Shown here: positions 1 through 10,034 of the stretch, piece by piece | Position numbering within the stretch: the stretch's first letter is position 1 | Layout of the letters: each line of letters begins with the position of its first letter | NCBI GenBank assembly: GCA_019914995.1 | Contig: CM034128.1 | Location: 126,501-190,500, forward strand | Length of the DNA stretch: 64,000 nt | Origin: Acanthochlamys bracteata | Taxonomy: Eukaryota > Streptophyta > Magnoliopsida > Pandanales > Velloziaceae | Direction: 5' to 3' | Translations under genes and position numbers: made by a program | The notes under the pieces: generated by a model | What the model was told of the DNA's origin: nothing | The model's database searches: none | Seen by the model: only the letters and a program-made list of their open reading frames with translations

Positions 1-1
1 T

Positions 2-1791
2 CTGGAGCCAATACTAGCGGATGAGCACATAGAAGAGGATGGAGTTCCCAGGCCTACGTCCCTTAGGCGTTCAACTCGCAAGAGAAAAACACCTGAGAGG
101 TATGAGGACTATTTTATGGAGTCACCTCAATCTGTATATTGTTTATTCACAGAGGAAGGAGAGCCATCTTCTCTCAAAGAAGTGCTGGAGAGTTCAGATG
201 CGTCTCTGTGGATGGAAGCTATGAAGGAAGAGCTTGAGGCGCTTCATAAAAATAGGACATAGGAGCTGGTACCTCTACCCCAAGGCCGTAAAGCTATTGG
301 AAATAAATGGGTCTACAAGATTAAGAGAGGCAGTAATGATCAAGTAGAACGGTATCGTGCTCGGCTGGTAGTGAAAAGCTACGCACAGAAGGAAGGGATC
401 GACTTTGATAAAATCTTCTCTCCAGTGGTACGTTTAACAACTATTCGTGTGGTCTTAGCACTGTGTGCATCATCGGATCTCCATCTTGAACATTTCGATG
501 TGAAGACGGCGTTCTTACGGAGAGCTCAAGAGGAGATATATATGTCCAACCCGAAGGCTTTGCCGTTAAAAGCGAGGAGGATCTGGTGTGTCGGTTGGCC
601 AAATCTCTTTATGGGCTTAAACAAGCACCCGCGGTGTTGGTATAAGAGATTTGATTCTTGTATCGAGAGCCTTGGATACAAACAAGTTAGTCTCGAACTC
701 TTGTGTGTACATCAAGAGATTTGAGGGAGGTGAGTTTGTCATGTTGCTGCTGTATGTGGATGATATGCTTGTAGCAGGTCCAAGCATAGATCGTATCCAA
801 CAATTGAAGGCTCAACTGGCTAGTGAATTCGATACCAGGACTTGGGGCGTGCAAAAACGTAATCCTAGGGATGCGAGATATATGGCGAGATAGAGGCAAT
901 AGAGAGATTGGTGTCTCTCGGACTAGCTATCTGAGGAAAGTGTTCGAGCGGTTCAACATGTATGGTGGTAAGCCGATGTCTACCCCACTCTCTATTAGTC
1001 TCAAACTATCCTCTTTGTTATCCCCTAGCTAGGAGCAAGAGAGGATAGAGATGTCTCGGATACCATATGCATCAGCAGTGAGAAGCCTAATGTATGCCAT
1101 GATTTGCACTCGGCCTGACATTGCACATGCAGTGGGAGTGGTAAGTAGATTTATGGCATGTCCTGGCATTGAGCATTGGAAGGCGGTAAAAAGGATCCTT
1201 CGGTATGTGAAAGGAACCTTAAATGCTGCATTGTGTTACAGAGGATCTGATTTTGTTGTCAAAGGGTTTGTTGATGCAGACTATGCGGGTGATTTGGATA
1301 GGAGGAAATCCACCTCTGGTTATGTGTTTATTCTTGCAGGTGGTGCTGTCAGTTGGTGTTCTAAACTGCAGTCCGTGGTAGCTCTGTCTACAACGGAAGC
1401 TGAGTATATGGCAGCAACACAGGCATGCAAGAAAGGGGTCTGGATGAAGAGACTGTTGGAGGAACTTGGGCAAAAATATGAGACTTTATCTCTGTTTTGT
1501 GATAGCCTAAGTGCATTGCATCTTGCAAAAAATCCAGCACTTCATTCCAGAACAAAATACATAGATATACAGTATTATTACGTACGGGAGGTGGTTTCTA
1601 GTGGGAGCATTGATATGCTCAAGATTTCTACCAAAGGGAACCCTGTGGATGCCTTAATTAAGGTGGTAACTCTTGACAAGTTTTTATTTTGTAGATCTCT
1701 ATATGGAATCACAATGGAGAACAGCATTAGATGGGACAAGAAAGCCGAAAGGAAATCACATCAAGATAGCAATGGAACCGAGGGAAGATAG
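2..1791 (+). pseudogene. copia pol remnant (integrase tail, reverse transcriptase, RNase H)
   Basis: From base 2 the reading frame opens with an integrase/RT linker rich in charged residues (STRKRKTPERY). It then enters the conserved copia RT start (WMEAMKEELEAL, followed by NKWVYKIKR) across a nonsense codon at 260-262. The palm region continues to about 700 (KEGIDFDKIFSPV, HFDVKTAFL). The stretch carrying YVDD (651-893) lies in another frame, and the following connection domain (823-1032) in a third. The RNase H segment is the best preserved, open from 1051 to 1791 and ending in a tail unlike the family after about 1680. At least four frame changes and two stops mean that no functional polyprotein can be made. 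Confidence 0.9.
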
Positions 1792-1947
1792 ATAACGGTG
1801 TGAGGTAAAGGAAGTCAGCTAGCATGCGTGCTAGCCCTGCTCCTCTTAGTCGTATCTATTTTCAGTGTCATCAAATTTTGACACTTACGTATCGGTTTCT
1901 TGTTATTGTTAGATTGCAATTTACAAAGTGTCTTTAAGTGGAAGATT

Positions 1948-2486
1948 TGTTAGATATTATAAAGCACTATATAAATTAGTAGTACATAGTGGTTAACAAA
2001 TTAAATATGCATTCATATTGGAATACTAAAGGATTAAGGAAGATAAAACACCACCCATGATGTTGGAAGGTTAAAGAAGTTAAAGCACCTAATGAAGGAT
2101 GGAAAGCCAAAGGACTCAATTAGTGGGAAGGTTTGGAAGTTCAAGAGTCTCTTTGACACCACTATATATATGGGTAAGAATTACTTGTTTGATGCATCAA
2201 TCACACCATTCCAATATCAAGTGTGAGAGTTAGAAGAAAAGTATTCTAGTTAGAAGTTCCACTTAAAGTATAATACAAGAGTTTGTAATTGCTTTGAGTT
2301 AGTGATTTTCTTGAAGGCTAGTTTGTCTTCCCGTGGGGTTTTTCTCGTTTTTTCCCACGTAATTCTCTTGTCTTTGTGTTTATTTTGCTCTTTTCTCAAT
2401 TCTCATATTGCTTCCGCAAGATCCTTTAGTGTGTTTATATTTCCGCTGCGTCTATCGACAACCGAACACACTAGCTATTTCTAACA
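1948..2486 (+). repeat. 3' LTR of the copia element
   Basis: A purine-rich tract (AAGTGGAAGATT, ending at 1947) of the kind that primes plus-strand synthesis in plant copia elements directly precedes TGTTAG. The LTR ends at 2486 with CTAACA, so it is bounded by a perfect 6-bp inverted repeat with the canonical TG...CA ends. Its length is 539 bp, within the usual range for copia. A TATA-like stretch (ACTATATATATGGG) near 2160 could be the LTR promoter. The five bases after the LTR (GAAAG) would be the target duplication, but its partner lies outside the window. Confidence 0.85.
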
Positions 2487-2711
2487 GAAAGTTCTGAAAT
2501 TGAAGTGTCCCTGAGGAAGAAGAAGAGTGTTGTTACTGAGTGCCCTGAAACAGAAGCTCCTGTGGGGGTGGCACAGAGGAGGAAGACTTCGCCGAGGAAG
2601 AAGGGTGTTGGCGAGAGTTCTGTGATCGGAGATGCGGCTGCAGTGACACCGAGGAGAACTTCGCCGAGGTTGAAGAAGAGTAAAACTTTTCCTGAGAGTC
2701 CTGAAATCTGA
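2487..2711 (+). pseudogene. 3' end of a basic coding sequence interrupted by the copia LTR
   Basis: Immediately after the LTR end the frame is open from the first base to a TGA at 2709-2711, with no ATG. This suggests the C-terminus of a gene whose upstream part lies left of the retroelement. The encoded 74 residues are Lys/Arg/Ser/Pro rich and carry a repeated phrase (KTSPRKK, then RTSPRLKKSK) resembling basic nuclear tails or AT-hook-like segments. I do not recognise the family. It could also be a chance open frame in low-complexity sequence. A 3'-UTR-like, T-rich stretch follows to about 2900. Confidence 0.45.
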
Positions 2712-3990
2712 AAGCTAGCTGATTTCTAGAATCATTTCTATGTCTCTAAAGGTGGTGTTTTTTCGTTCTAGTGTTTAGAGTTAAGCTTGCTTGTTTTTGT
2801 AGCAAGTGCTAATTTTTGTAATAGTAAAACAGAAATATGTAGACGCGAAGGTGATGGATACTGAATGTAAACCAAGACATTCAAGTATCTTCCCCATCAT
2901 CCGAAAAAAAATATAAGACTGATAATATACGACCCGATTCGAAAACGCGATTCAAAATTGACTCATTTAATTAGAATTACGATTAAAAAATTTGATCCGA
3001 ATAAATATATGAGTTGGATAGAGTTGAACAAATCGGACTCGGTTATTAAATGAATCGATTTAGGTTAACTCGAAATTAATTCACTAATTCGAATTATTAT
3101 ATTTTAAAAAAATATTTAATTTTTTCTTTCTATATATTAAAATATTGACATAAAAATAATCAAAAATAATAATTTATAAATTATTAAATTATATAATATT
3201 TATAAATAATTGTTATTTTTATATTTTAGTAAAATAGTGTAAGATAAGAATTATAATATTATTGAAAATATTACTATGTAGATATTTTTGTAATGATGAA
3301 TTTGAATTTTGTATAAAAGTTTTTAACAAAATTTTGTTAGATAGCTATGTTTATCAAAATTTTTATCAAAATTATAAGTATGTATTTTTAATCATAAAAT
3401 TTCAGTTGTCAACACATATTTTCAAAAAATAAAAATAAATTCTTTTGGATATTCGAAGGATCGATGAAGATATTAAATAATGCAGATTTTGACTGACATT
3501 CACTATATTTCGTCAGTAAAAATATCGTGCACTTTAATTACAGCTGATCTTATAATTTCGCTAAATTTTAAAAATATAAAATAAATAATTAATAATTTTA
3601 ATTATTAAATGAATCGATCCGAATTTGATCTGTTATTAATAAGTTGGGTTAGGATTAGATAATTTTGACCCATATAAATTTATGAGTTGGGTTAGTATTG
3701 AACGAATTTGACTCGATTATTAAATGGATCGATCCGAAACCGACCCCCGAATTTGAATTGTCACTCCTAAAAAAATGTAGTAAAATGAAAAGTACTCAGG
3801 AGAGTTTTAATGCCACCAAATTTACTTGCCATTTCTAAATTTTAAATATTAAAATTATATTTTATTTCATTTTTATTAAATTGAACTTTGTTTTTATAAA
3901 ATTTATTTTAAAAAACTCAATTTTATGTAATTTTTATGTGATTAAAACACGTTTTTTTCTTTGAATAGTTGAAGCATTTCAGAACTTCCT
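2712..3990. repeat. AT-rich intergenic block with dispersed and direct repeats
   Basis: No gene is seen. About 2920-3770 is very AT-rich and contains a directly repeated block of about 60 bp (3005-3063 and 3676-3735; shared core TATGAGTTGG, then an ACTCGRTTATTAAAT-type segment and ATCGAT), suggesting the two ends of one old element. The piece between them at 3225-3420 recurs in inverted orientation at 63790-63960. From about 3780 onwards is the 3' flank of the transporter gene on the minus strand. Confidence 0.6.
3225..3420 (+). repeat. Dispersed AT-rich repeat, copy 1
   Basis: This segment aligns by eye over about 170 bp with the reverse complement of 63790-63960, with only scattered substitutions and small indels. 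Shared blocks include ATTATAATATTA, AAAATATTACTA, TAGATATTTTT, TTAGCTAT/TAGCTATG and TTTATCAAAATTTT. Two copies 60 kb apart in opposite orientation point to an interspersed, probably transposon-derived, family. No coding capacity is seen. Confidence 0.65.
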
Positions 3991-4279
3991 ACAAAACAAC
4001 TTCACAAAGATGACTAACATAACACTGACATACAGAGAGAGTTACAAGCGCCTTCACGCAATTATTAGTTCTGAAGCTAAACCATCAAGCTGTACAGAAA
4101 AGGTTTAGATACAGGTTCATATAAGACCGTAAACTCAAAAAAAACAAGCACCAGCAAAAAGTTATAACAAGGCTTTGCTTCACAGCATAATGAAAAGATC
4201 TGAGCATTCTGACGTGCTGGAAAATTTTCTCCTAGTGGCCAAAGCTTGAGTGACTTTCTCATTACAAGAGCTGCTTGAT

Positions 4280-6161
4280 TTATAGCGCCAAAGTCTCGGC
4301 AGCAGAATCATGCTCTGGAGCAGCTAAATTAGGAAGGTCGTCATTTGCTGAGAATCTCAGCCAATGTCTTTTCTCCACGTACCTCAGGCAGGGTTGCAGA
4401 ACAAGTCCTACAACGACAGCAGCAAAGCTTACCAACATTACCTTGAGAGAAGCAAATGCTAGAACCACACATATTAAAACTGTCGGAGGGATAACCATTA
4501 TGATGCAACCAACTGTTCCGAGAGGTATCTTGTACGGTCTTGCTGCTGCAGGATGTGTAATCCTCAACTTTATAAATGCTATGAATTCCAAAATCATTCC
4601 AAAGCAGTAGAGAAAATTTTCAGCGGCGATGATCTCTTGAAAAGTCAACCAGGATAGGAGAATAACACCAGAAGCAGAGAATAAGATCCCAACAAGGGGA
4701 GTTCCGTGGCGCGACCTCCTTGCAAAGAATTCTGGAAGCATCCCTCGCTCTGCCATGCCGAGAAGTTGATATGAGTCGCTGCTCATTTCAGCCATGAACA
4801 TTCCCATGTTGGACAATGCTGCAGCCCCTTGGATCCACCCCCTCAACCAAACACCTCCAAGAATTTTGGCGATATCAGAAAAATAGCCATCTGTCCATAG
4901 CTCTCTGTCAAGTGGGACAGCTCCTGTGCCGGCAAGAATCGGGTACAAGTACGAAATAACCACCAAGATAAGAGCATACAGAAGTGCCTTCGGAAGAGTT
5001 TTCTTCGGGTTCTCCACCTCACCTGCCAAAGTACTGATTGAATCCCAGTAATTTAGGTTCCAGAACAATGTGTTCAAGTACAAGTTCCAATCAATATTAC
5101 TTTGATCAACTGCAAGCCAACGTGAAGGCTTTAGTTTCGGAATAGCAACAAGGCCCAGAACAACGAAGGGAATAAGCGAGAAGACACCAAGTAAAACAGC
5201 TACCCATCCAACTATGGTCAAGCCCCTGTAGTTCATATATGTCAGTGCAGCTGTTAAAACAAGAACTGCTGCTGTCCTTGGAAGTCCACTGCCTAAGGCG
5301 GGAATAGCAGACTTTAGATAGTCAAGAAACAGGACCGGATACAAAGCATTGTCAATGACGCCACTAAGCCACTTCATCCAACCCTGCTGAAATCCCCAAA
5401 ATGGACCCAGGGCAGAAGCAACCCACACAACATAACCCCCATTCTCAGGGAACATTGTTCCCATCTCAGCAGTGATCAATGCTTCTGGTATACTCCATAT
5501 GATTGGAAAGATTAGAAAGCCAATTATGGCTAAAAGGGGTCCTGCTGCTTGCACTGTATCCTCTATACCAAACGGACCACCAGATACTTCATAGAAAATA
5601 AGGAAAATCAAGGGCACAATTGAGACCCTCCTAAAACTATCAGCCCTTGGAGATTCTTCAACAAGACCTTGGTATTCAGGCTCGCCATTTCCCCTCATCT
5701 GAATAGAAGCACTGCGATTGGCAGCAATGCTTCTCAGTTTCTGCAGGCAAACGAGATGATAACATTATACCTCATAACACCCTCCAAAACAGTTACAGAG
5801 CATGTTATAAAGAAAGAAGAATAGTTACAGTATAAAAATGATGTGAAAAACTAACAGAATGATACTTCCAAAAACAATTCCAATTTCAGCAACAACAAAA
5901 GTAAGCACACATTTATTAGCATTGATAAGGTGTTACAGGATGTATATAAACAAGACCAAACAATAAAATGAGTCTACTCTAAGAACACTGGTTAAAGTAG
6001 CCCATGCAAAGTTAAAGATGGCTAAACTACAAACATCTAGAATCTCTTGACATCAAATTTGTACATTCATATCTAGGACAGGCCTACATGTAACTTACTC
6101 TTCTCTCTTCAACAGAATCTATCGAGTCATTTACCATTGTCCATGTATGGTTTTTGAGCAT
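4280..6161 (-). CDS. Polyamine uptake transporter (LAT/APC-superfamily permease), PUT2-like
   Basis: The main exon (5740-4280, stop at the low end) encodes a multi-spanning APC-superfamily permease with plant PUT signatures: [67 protein letters not shown] and RPYKIPLGT. These proteins import polyamines by proton symport. The C-terminal half most resembles Arabidopsis PUT2 (At1g31830) from memory. A 65-nt upstream exon (6163-6099) has a good acceptor (GTGCAG) and donor (GTAAGT) and joins in frame, giving a start at 6161, MLKNHTWTM. If only the main exon is translated, the first ATG is at 5698, giving 472 residues. An alternative N-terminus from 8274-8104 is listed separately. The 3' UTR runs to about 4000. 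The substrate is inferred from the family. Confidence 0.9.
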
Positions 6162-6603
6162 GCCTGCACATACTGCAAGAAGAACCAAACTTGTCACCTT
6201 ATTTGATTCCAGACTAATGTAGACTAAGACATCATGAAATGGAGTAGGTGCAGGATGATGAGCTCAATTATTGTATTTTATAGGTCAAGTGTTGGAAATT
6301 ATTGCATTAGAATAGGTTGCTAATGCGGATAAAAACCAGTGAGATAGCCGCTTTCGCATCTAACAAGATGAAGTACCAGCAATGATACATTAAAGTTAAC
6401 ACGAAACCTGTAGGAGCGTAGTTGATCCTACAAACAAAATCGAATGGAGTAACTAGTTACAATCAGACCATATATATTAGTAGGTGCGGAATATATATAT
6501 ATATACACAAGCAGAGCTATAGATGTATATCTTCCAAGCTTCTACCATTATATTTTGATGTGTAGAACATCAACTCTCTTCAATCCAAATTTCTACAGTA
6601 TAC

Positions 6604-6940
6604 TTTCTTGCAATGTGTTTCAGCATATCATGGCACGCAATAAAGGAAGTCATTGCTTGTTAACATCAACTCCAAAGTAGTCTCCAGGGTTCAAAATATT
6701 CAACAGACATAAGTATAGCATTACCCAAACCGTCAGTTCCTATATTTCTCTTACTTCAGCAAATACAAATTTTCTTGTGATGTGTTTCATAAGATCATGG
6801 CATGCAACAAAGGGAGCCAGTGCATGTTATCAACATCAAATCCAAAGTATTCTTCAGGGATCAAAATATTCAACAGACATAGGTATAGCATTAACCAAAA
6901 CCGTCAGTTCCTATATTTCTCTTACTTCAACAAATACAAA
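6604..6940. repeat. Tandem duplication, two copies of about 168 bp
   Basis: Copy 1 (6604-6770) and copy 2 (6772-6940) share long identical blocks, such as CAAAATATTCAACAGACATA and CAGTTCCTATATTTCTCTTA, with a few substitutions. The repeat lies in the long 5' intron of the transporter gene (if the 8274 exon is used) or just upstream of it. No coding function is seen. Confidence 0.9.
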
Positions 6941-8103
6941 CAGATAACGAATAAAAAAAAAACTTAGTTAGCTAGTGGTTCTAAATGTAATGTAGAACTG
7001 ATTTCTAGCTTCAAAGTAGCAAACAAGCTCAAGGGAATTAACCACCAAAAAAAAAAGAATCTTCGAGCTTTATAAAAAACAACAGCAGTAACAGCAGCAA
7101 CGACGACAAAGGAATGATCTTTCTAGCAAAAGATCCAACTTTGCGCACTGAGAAATCAAACAACCGAATAACTATGAGACATTCAAACAAATTCGTCGAA
7201 GAAGAAAAGTAAATCAAATGTTGAGGTAAACAATCCAAATAAAATCCCAATAAAACCCAAAAACAAAGCAATTTTCCCTAAACATTATACCAAAAAAGTT
7301 TGAAAAATTGGGGTAAACAATATAGAATTTCAGACTCGTGAATCTAAAAGATTTATAACTAAACAATTACAAATTTATATGGGAAAAGAAACGTTATGAA
7401 CAATTTTACGAACCATTTATTGGCGGAGAAAAATATATTTCCACCGCCGTTGTGTTGTTAGCCGGAAAGCTCCATTGCAGACGTTTGACTTCAACCAAAA
7501 GGAACCCCAAAAAACAGGGACCACACAGGTTTTTCACATGGTAGTTGCAAACTAGACGCACCCAGAAATTGAATTCATAAAACGGACCAGTGCAATTTCA
7601 TAATTTAAAAGAAAGTCTACAAGCAAAAGAATGACTTAAGATTTTATTTAGAAAGAGTAGAAAAAAAATAATTACCCAAAAAAACGAGATTAGAACAGAA
7701 ATTAAAAGGAAATAGCAAACCTTTCTAGATAGAAAAGAAAACAGTTCCTTTCCTTCTTCAGTACTTCTTTCTTCACAGCTCTATCTATGAAGTGAAAAAG
7801 CAAAACGAAAAACTGAAGCTAAATGCTCAAAATATTCGCTCAAAAAAATGACCAAAACAGCCCCACCCCACAATTTGTTCCAAACTTCCAATAAGATTCA
7901 ACACGCAAGTCTCGATTTCGTGAACACGTAGTAGCTCAACATATTTAATAAACTAATAATTTAAAATCAAGGCCCAAATTAAAAGACCCACAGATTTACG
8001 GCCCAATTATATGCCCCAAAAGAGGCTTAACAATATAAAGCCAGCACAATTAACTAGTTCGAATTAAACAAAAATAATTTTAAAAGTAAATAATACTAAT
8101 TAC

Positions 8104-8274
8104 CTCTTCACACTCGCCGCTGGTCGCTGCTTCAGCGGGTGAACCGGATTGAGTGTTCTGCTTAGACCGGTGGGGTGAATCCTCTGCACGAATCTCGGAG
8201 CAATCGGCCGGAGACAGTATTTCATCGCTTGTAGCACGAGAGGAGGAAGCTGATGTCATCTTAGCACCGTCCAT
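8104..8274 (-). CDS. Probable alternative first coding exon of the PUT transporter
   Basis: An ATG at 8274 opens exactly 57 codons (MDGAKMTSAS... ending GECEE) that stop at a clean donor (GAAGAG|GTAATT at 8103). The exon is in phase 0, as is the permease exon at 5740, whose upstream part ([14 protein letters not shown]) is open in that frame. Joining 8104 directly to 5740 therefore gives a longer acidic/Ser-rich N-terminus. If the small exon at 6163-6099 is included instead, the frame closes within 11 codons, and this piece would act as an upstream ORF ahead of the 6161 start. Plant PUTs typically carry a divergent hydrophilic N-terminus, which fits either model. Transcript evidence is needed to choose. 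Confidence 0.5.
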
Positions 8275-8470
8275 TTGTGAACCAGTTGTCGAGATGTTTG
8301 AGTGTATGATTGGACTCGTTCGATTAACAAAAATCATTGCAGGTAATTGGGCTTATATCGCCCAATTACACAAATAATGAAAGATCGATATTATTTTGAT
8401 GGGCATCGGGATGAAATCTCGACCGCCCATTGATAAGCTAGGGCTCAAGTTTCAGTGTTCCCTTGAATCA
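8275..8470. promoter_or_regulatory. Divergent promoter between the PUT transporter and RPS28
   Basis: The minus-strand coding exon starts at 8274, and the plus-strand RPS28 transcript must begin upstream of its 5'-UTR intron (acceptor at 9838). Between them lie facing site II-type motifs (TGGGCT at about 8347 and its reverse complement form GCCCAA at about 8361), plus further TGGGC/GCCCA occurrences (GATGGGCATC, ACCGCCCATTG). Site II (TGGGCY) elements are typical of plant ribosomal-protein and other growth genes. The arrangement suggests a compact bidirectional promoter. Exact transcription starts cannot be read from sequence. Confidence 0.55.
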
Positions 8471-9838
8471 TCTCTCTGTTAGTTATATAATAGTTCTTAC
8501 TCGCCGCTTTCTCCTGAAGCGTGAGCAGTCTTCATTCCAAGCTAGAAAGGTTCCATTTTTGCAATGTCATTCTGTTGTTGTTGCTGTTTACTCGTTAATG
8601 CATAGTAGTTCGTGCTTCTGTTTCTATTTTGCTAGCAATTCATTGACGTCGTTGAACTCTTCGATGTGTTCCCATTGATGAAATGTTGATGGTTTGTTTT
8701 GTTTCTTGCCGAGGAGATAGATATGAATCGAAGCTTGTGAATTGTATCTGGTGCCGTTGTTATTTAACTACGATGTAAAATAGATAGTTTAGTTTAGAAC
8801 ATTTTTTTCTTTTTAGGAGCTTAGCATTTAATGTAGAGATGTGTTATTGAGCTGCAATCCGAATTCATAATTTAGTTCATAATATAAAAGTGTGTTCCTT
8901 TGCTAAATAAACTTCTGTTTCAGGTGTAAATTGTTGAATGCTGAAGCTAGAGGAAATCTAGTATATTAGTGATGCATCTATCTCTTTTGCTTATAGGTAG
9001 AAAGCAACTAATGAAGAACTGAATCATGCGATAATCATAAGTGGAGTGAGTCTTCATGCGATAATCTTTAGTTATACGTTGATTGTAGGAACATGGTTAT
9101 CTGTTTTGGAATCTGTTTTGAAATCTGCGAGTGACTCTTCTCTCTTTTTATGAGATTGTTTTATATTAGCCGGAAATCAGATTTGGGATAAATTGTTAAG
9201 CTTGGTTAAATGTAAGCATAATAGTTTCTCTTATAATTTACAATCTATCATTGATATCTATTTTTAATCTGAGATAACCTGATTGATTGTATACACTTGT
9301 TTTGAAGCGGGATATGTTAGCTGCAAAATTGTTGTGATGAGGCATCCATCTATTTGTTTAAATGAGTCTGTGGTTTCTTGTGTTGTAATGTAGAGTGTGA
9401 ATGACTGTGAATTTAATAGGTATTGCTCGACTCAAAACTTGCTTTCCTGTTCTTTTATTTTTCTTCAAGGTCACAGTTTTTTGTTATTTCTGTACTGATA
9501 AAGTAACTCAAGGTTCTGGTGGTAGTCCAAGATTAACAGTGCTTGCACACGAGCTTGCTACCTGTGTATACTTGTAGTGTTTTAACTGCCTGTTCTGAGT
9601 TATTGGTTGTATCTACCATAGGCTTTGTAGCAGTTAATGATCAGTATGGATGTATAAAAGTATATTTAGTGTCGGTGAGTGTTAATACGCAGCTAAGGGA
9701 CACCCTTGGTTTCAACAAGTTGTGCTTGTATATGTTTGATTGCCTGAAACCAGTCACTTTTCAAAGTAAAATAATTATGTTCTGTGAGATTTGCTAATAT
9801 ATATGTGTATTGAATCTGATGGTGTTTTCTGTTATCAG
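8471..9838 (+). other. 5'-UTR exon(s) and intron(s) of RPS28
   Basis: T-rich sequence without coding signal leads to the acceptor at 9838. The 5' donor is not determined. The first exon probably lies near 8430-8550, just downstream of the site II elements. Confidence 0.45.
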
Positions 9839-9839
9839 C

Positions 9840-10034
9840 ATGGAATCCCAGGTGAAGCTAGCCGTTGTGCAGAAAGTGATGGGACGGACTGGATCTAGGG
9901 GGCAGGTGACTCAGGTTAGGGTCAAGTTTCTGGATCAAGACCGGGTGATCATGAGGAACGTAAAGGGACCAGTCAGGGAAGGAGACATTCTTACCCTTCT
10001 GGAGTCTGAGCGTGAGGCTAGGAGGCTGCGCTGA
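9840..10034 (+). CDS. RPS28: Cytosolic 40S ribosomal protein S28 (eS28)
   Basis: The 64-residue product starts [10 protein letters not shown] and contains [31 protein letters not shown] and a [13 protein letters not shown]-terminus. This is near-identical to eS28 along its entire length, and the length is that expected for plant eS28. The protein sits in the head of the small ribosomal subunit in the cytosol. The whole coding sequence is in one exon that begins one base after a splice acceptor (TATCAG at 9833-9838). One or more introns therefore lie in the 5' UTR, a common arrangement for plant ribosomal-protein genes. The upstream ATG in the same frame at 9810 lies in intron sequence and is not the start. 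Confidence 0.97.
   Translation: MESQVKLAVVQKVMGRTGSRGQVTQVRVKFLDQDRVIMRNVKGPVREGDILTLLESEREARRLR

Larger units (their letters stand above)
1..2486 (+). mobile_element. Ty1/copia LTR retrotransposon, degraded 3' portion
   Basis: The sequence reads, in copia order, the end of integrase and the linker, reverse transcriptase, RNase H, a purine-rich tract and a 3' LTR. The 5' LTR, gag, protease and most of integrase lie off the left edge. The RT active-site motif YVDD is encoded at 753-764, inside the phrase LLLYVDDMLVAG. The RNase H part shows copia hallmarks (ADYAGD, STSGY, STTEAEY, SRTKYIDI). The copy is dead: a TAG stop at 260-262 stands where the family normally has Trp, frame changes occur near 540, 630, 690 and 840, and there is another stop at 1030-1032. 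The order RT then RNase H at the 3' end of pol fits copia and not gypsy. Family placement below superfamily is not attempted. Confidence 0.93.

Noticed and set aside
2920..3770. AT-rich block as part of the copia LTR
   Set aside because: The LTR ends cleanly at 2486 with CTAACA, and the block shares its repeat with the far end of the window, not with the copia element.
9810..9839. Upstream in-frame ATG for RPS28 at 9810
   Set aside because: It lies before the splice acceptor at 9838, and eS28 proteins start at MES/MDS, which is the ATG at 9840.
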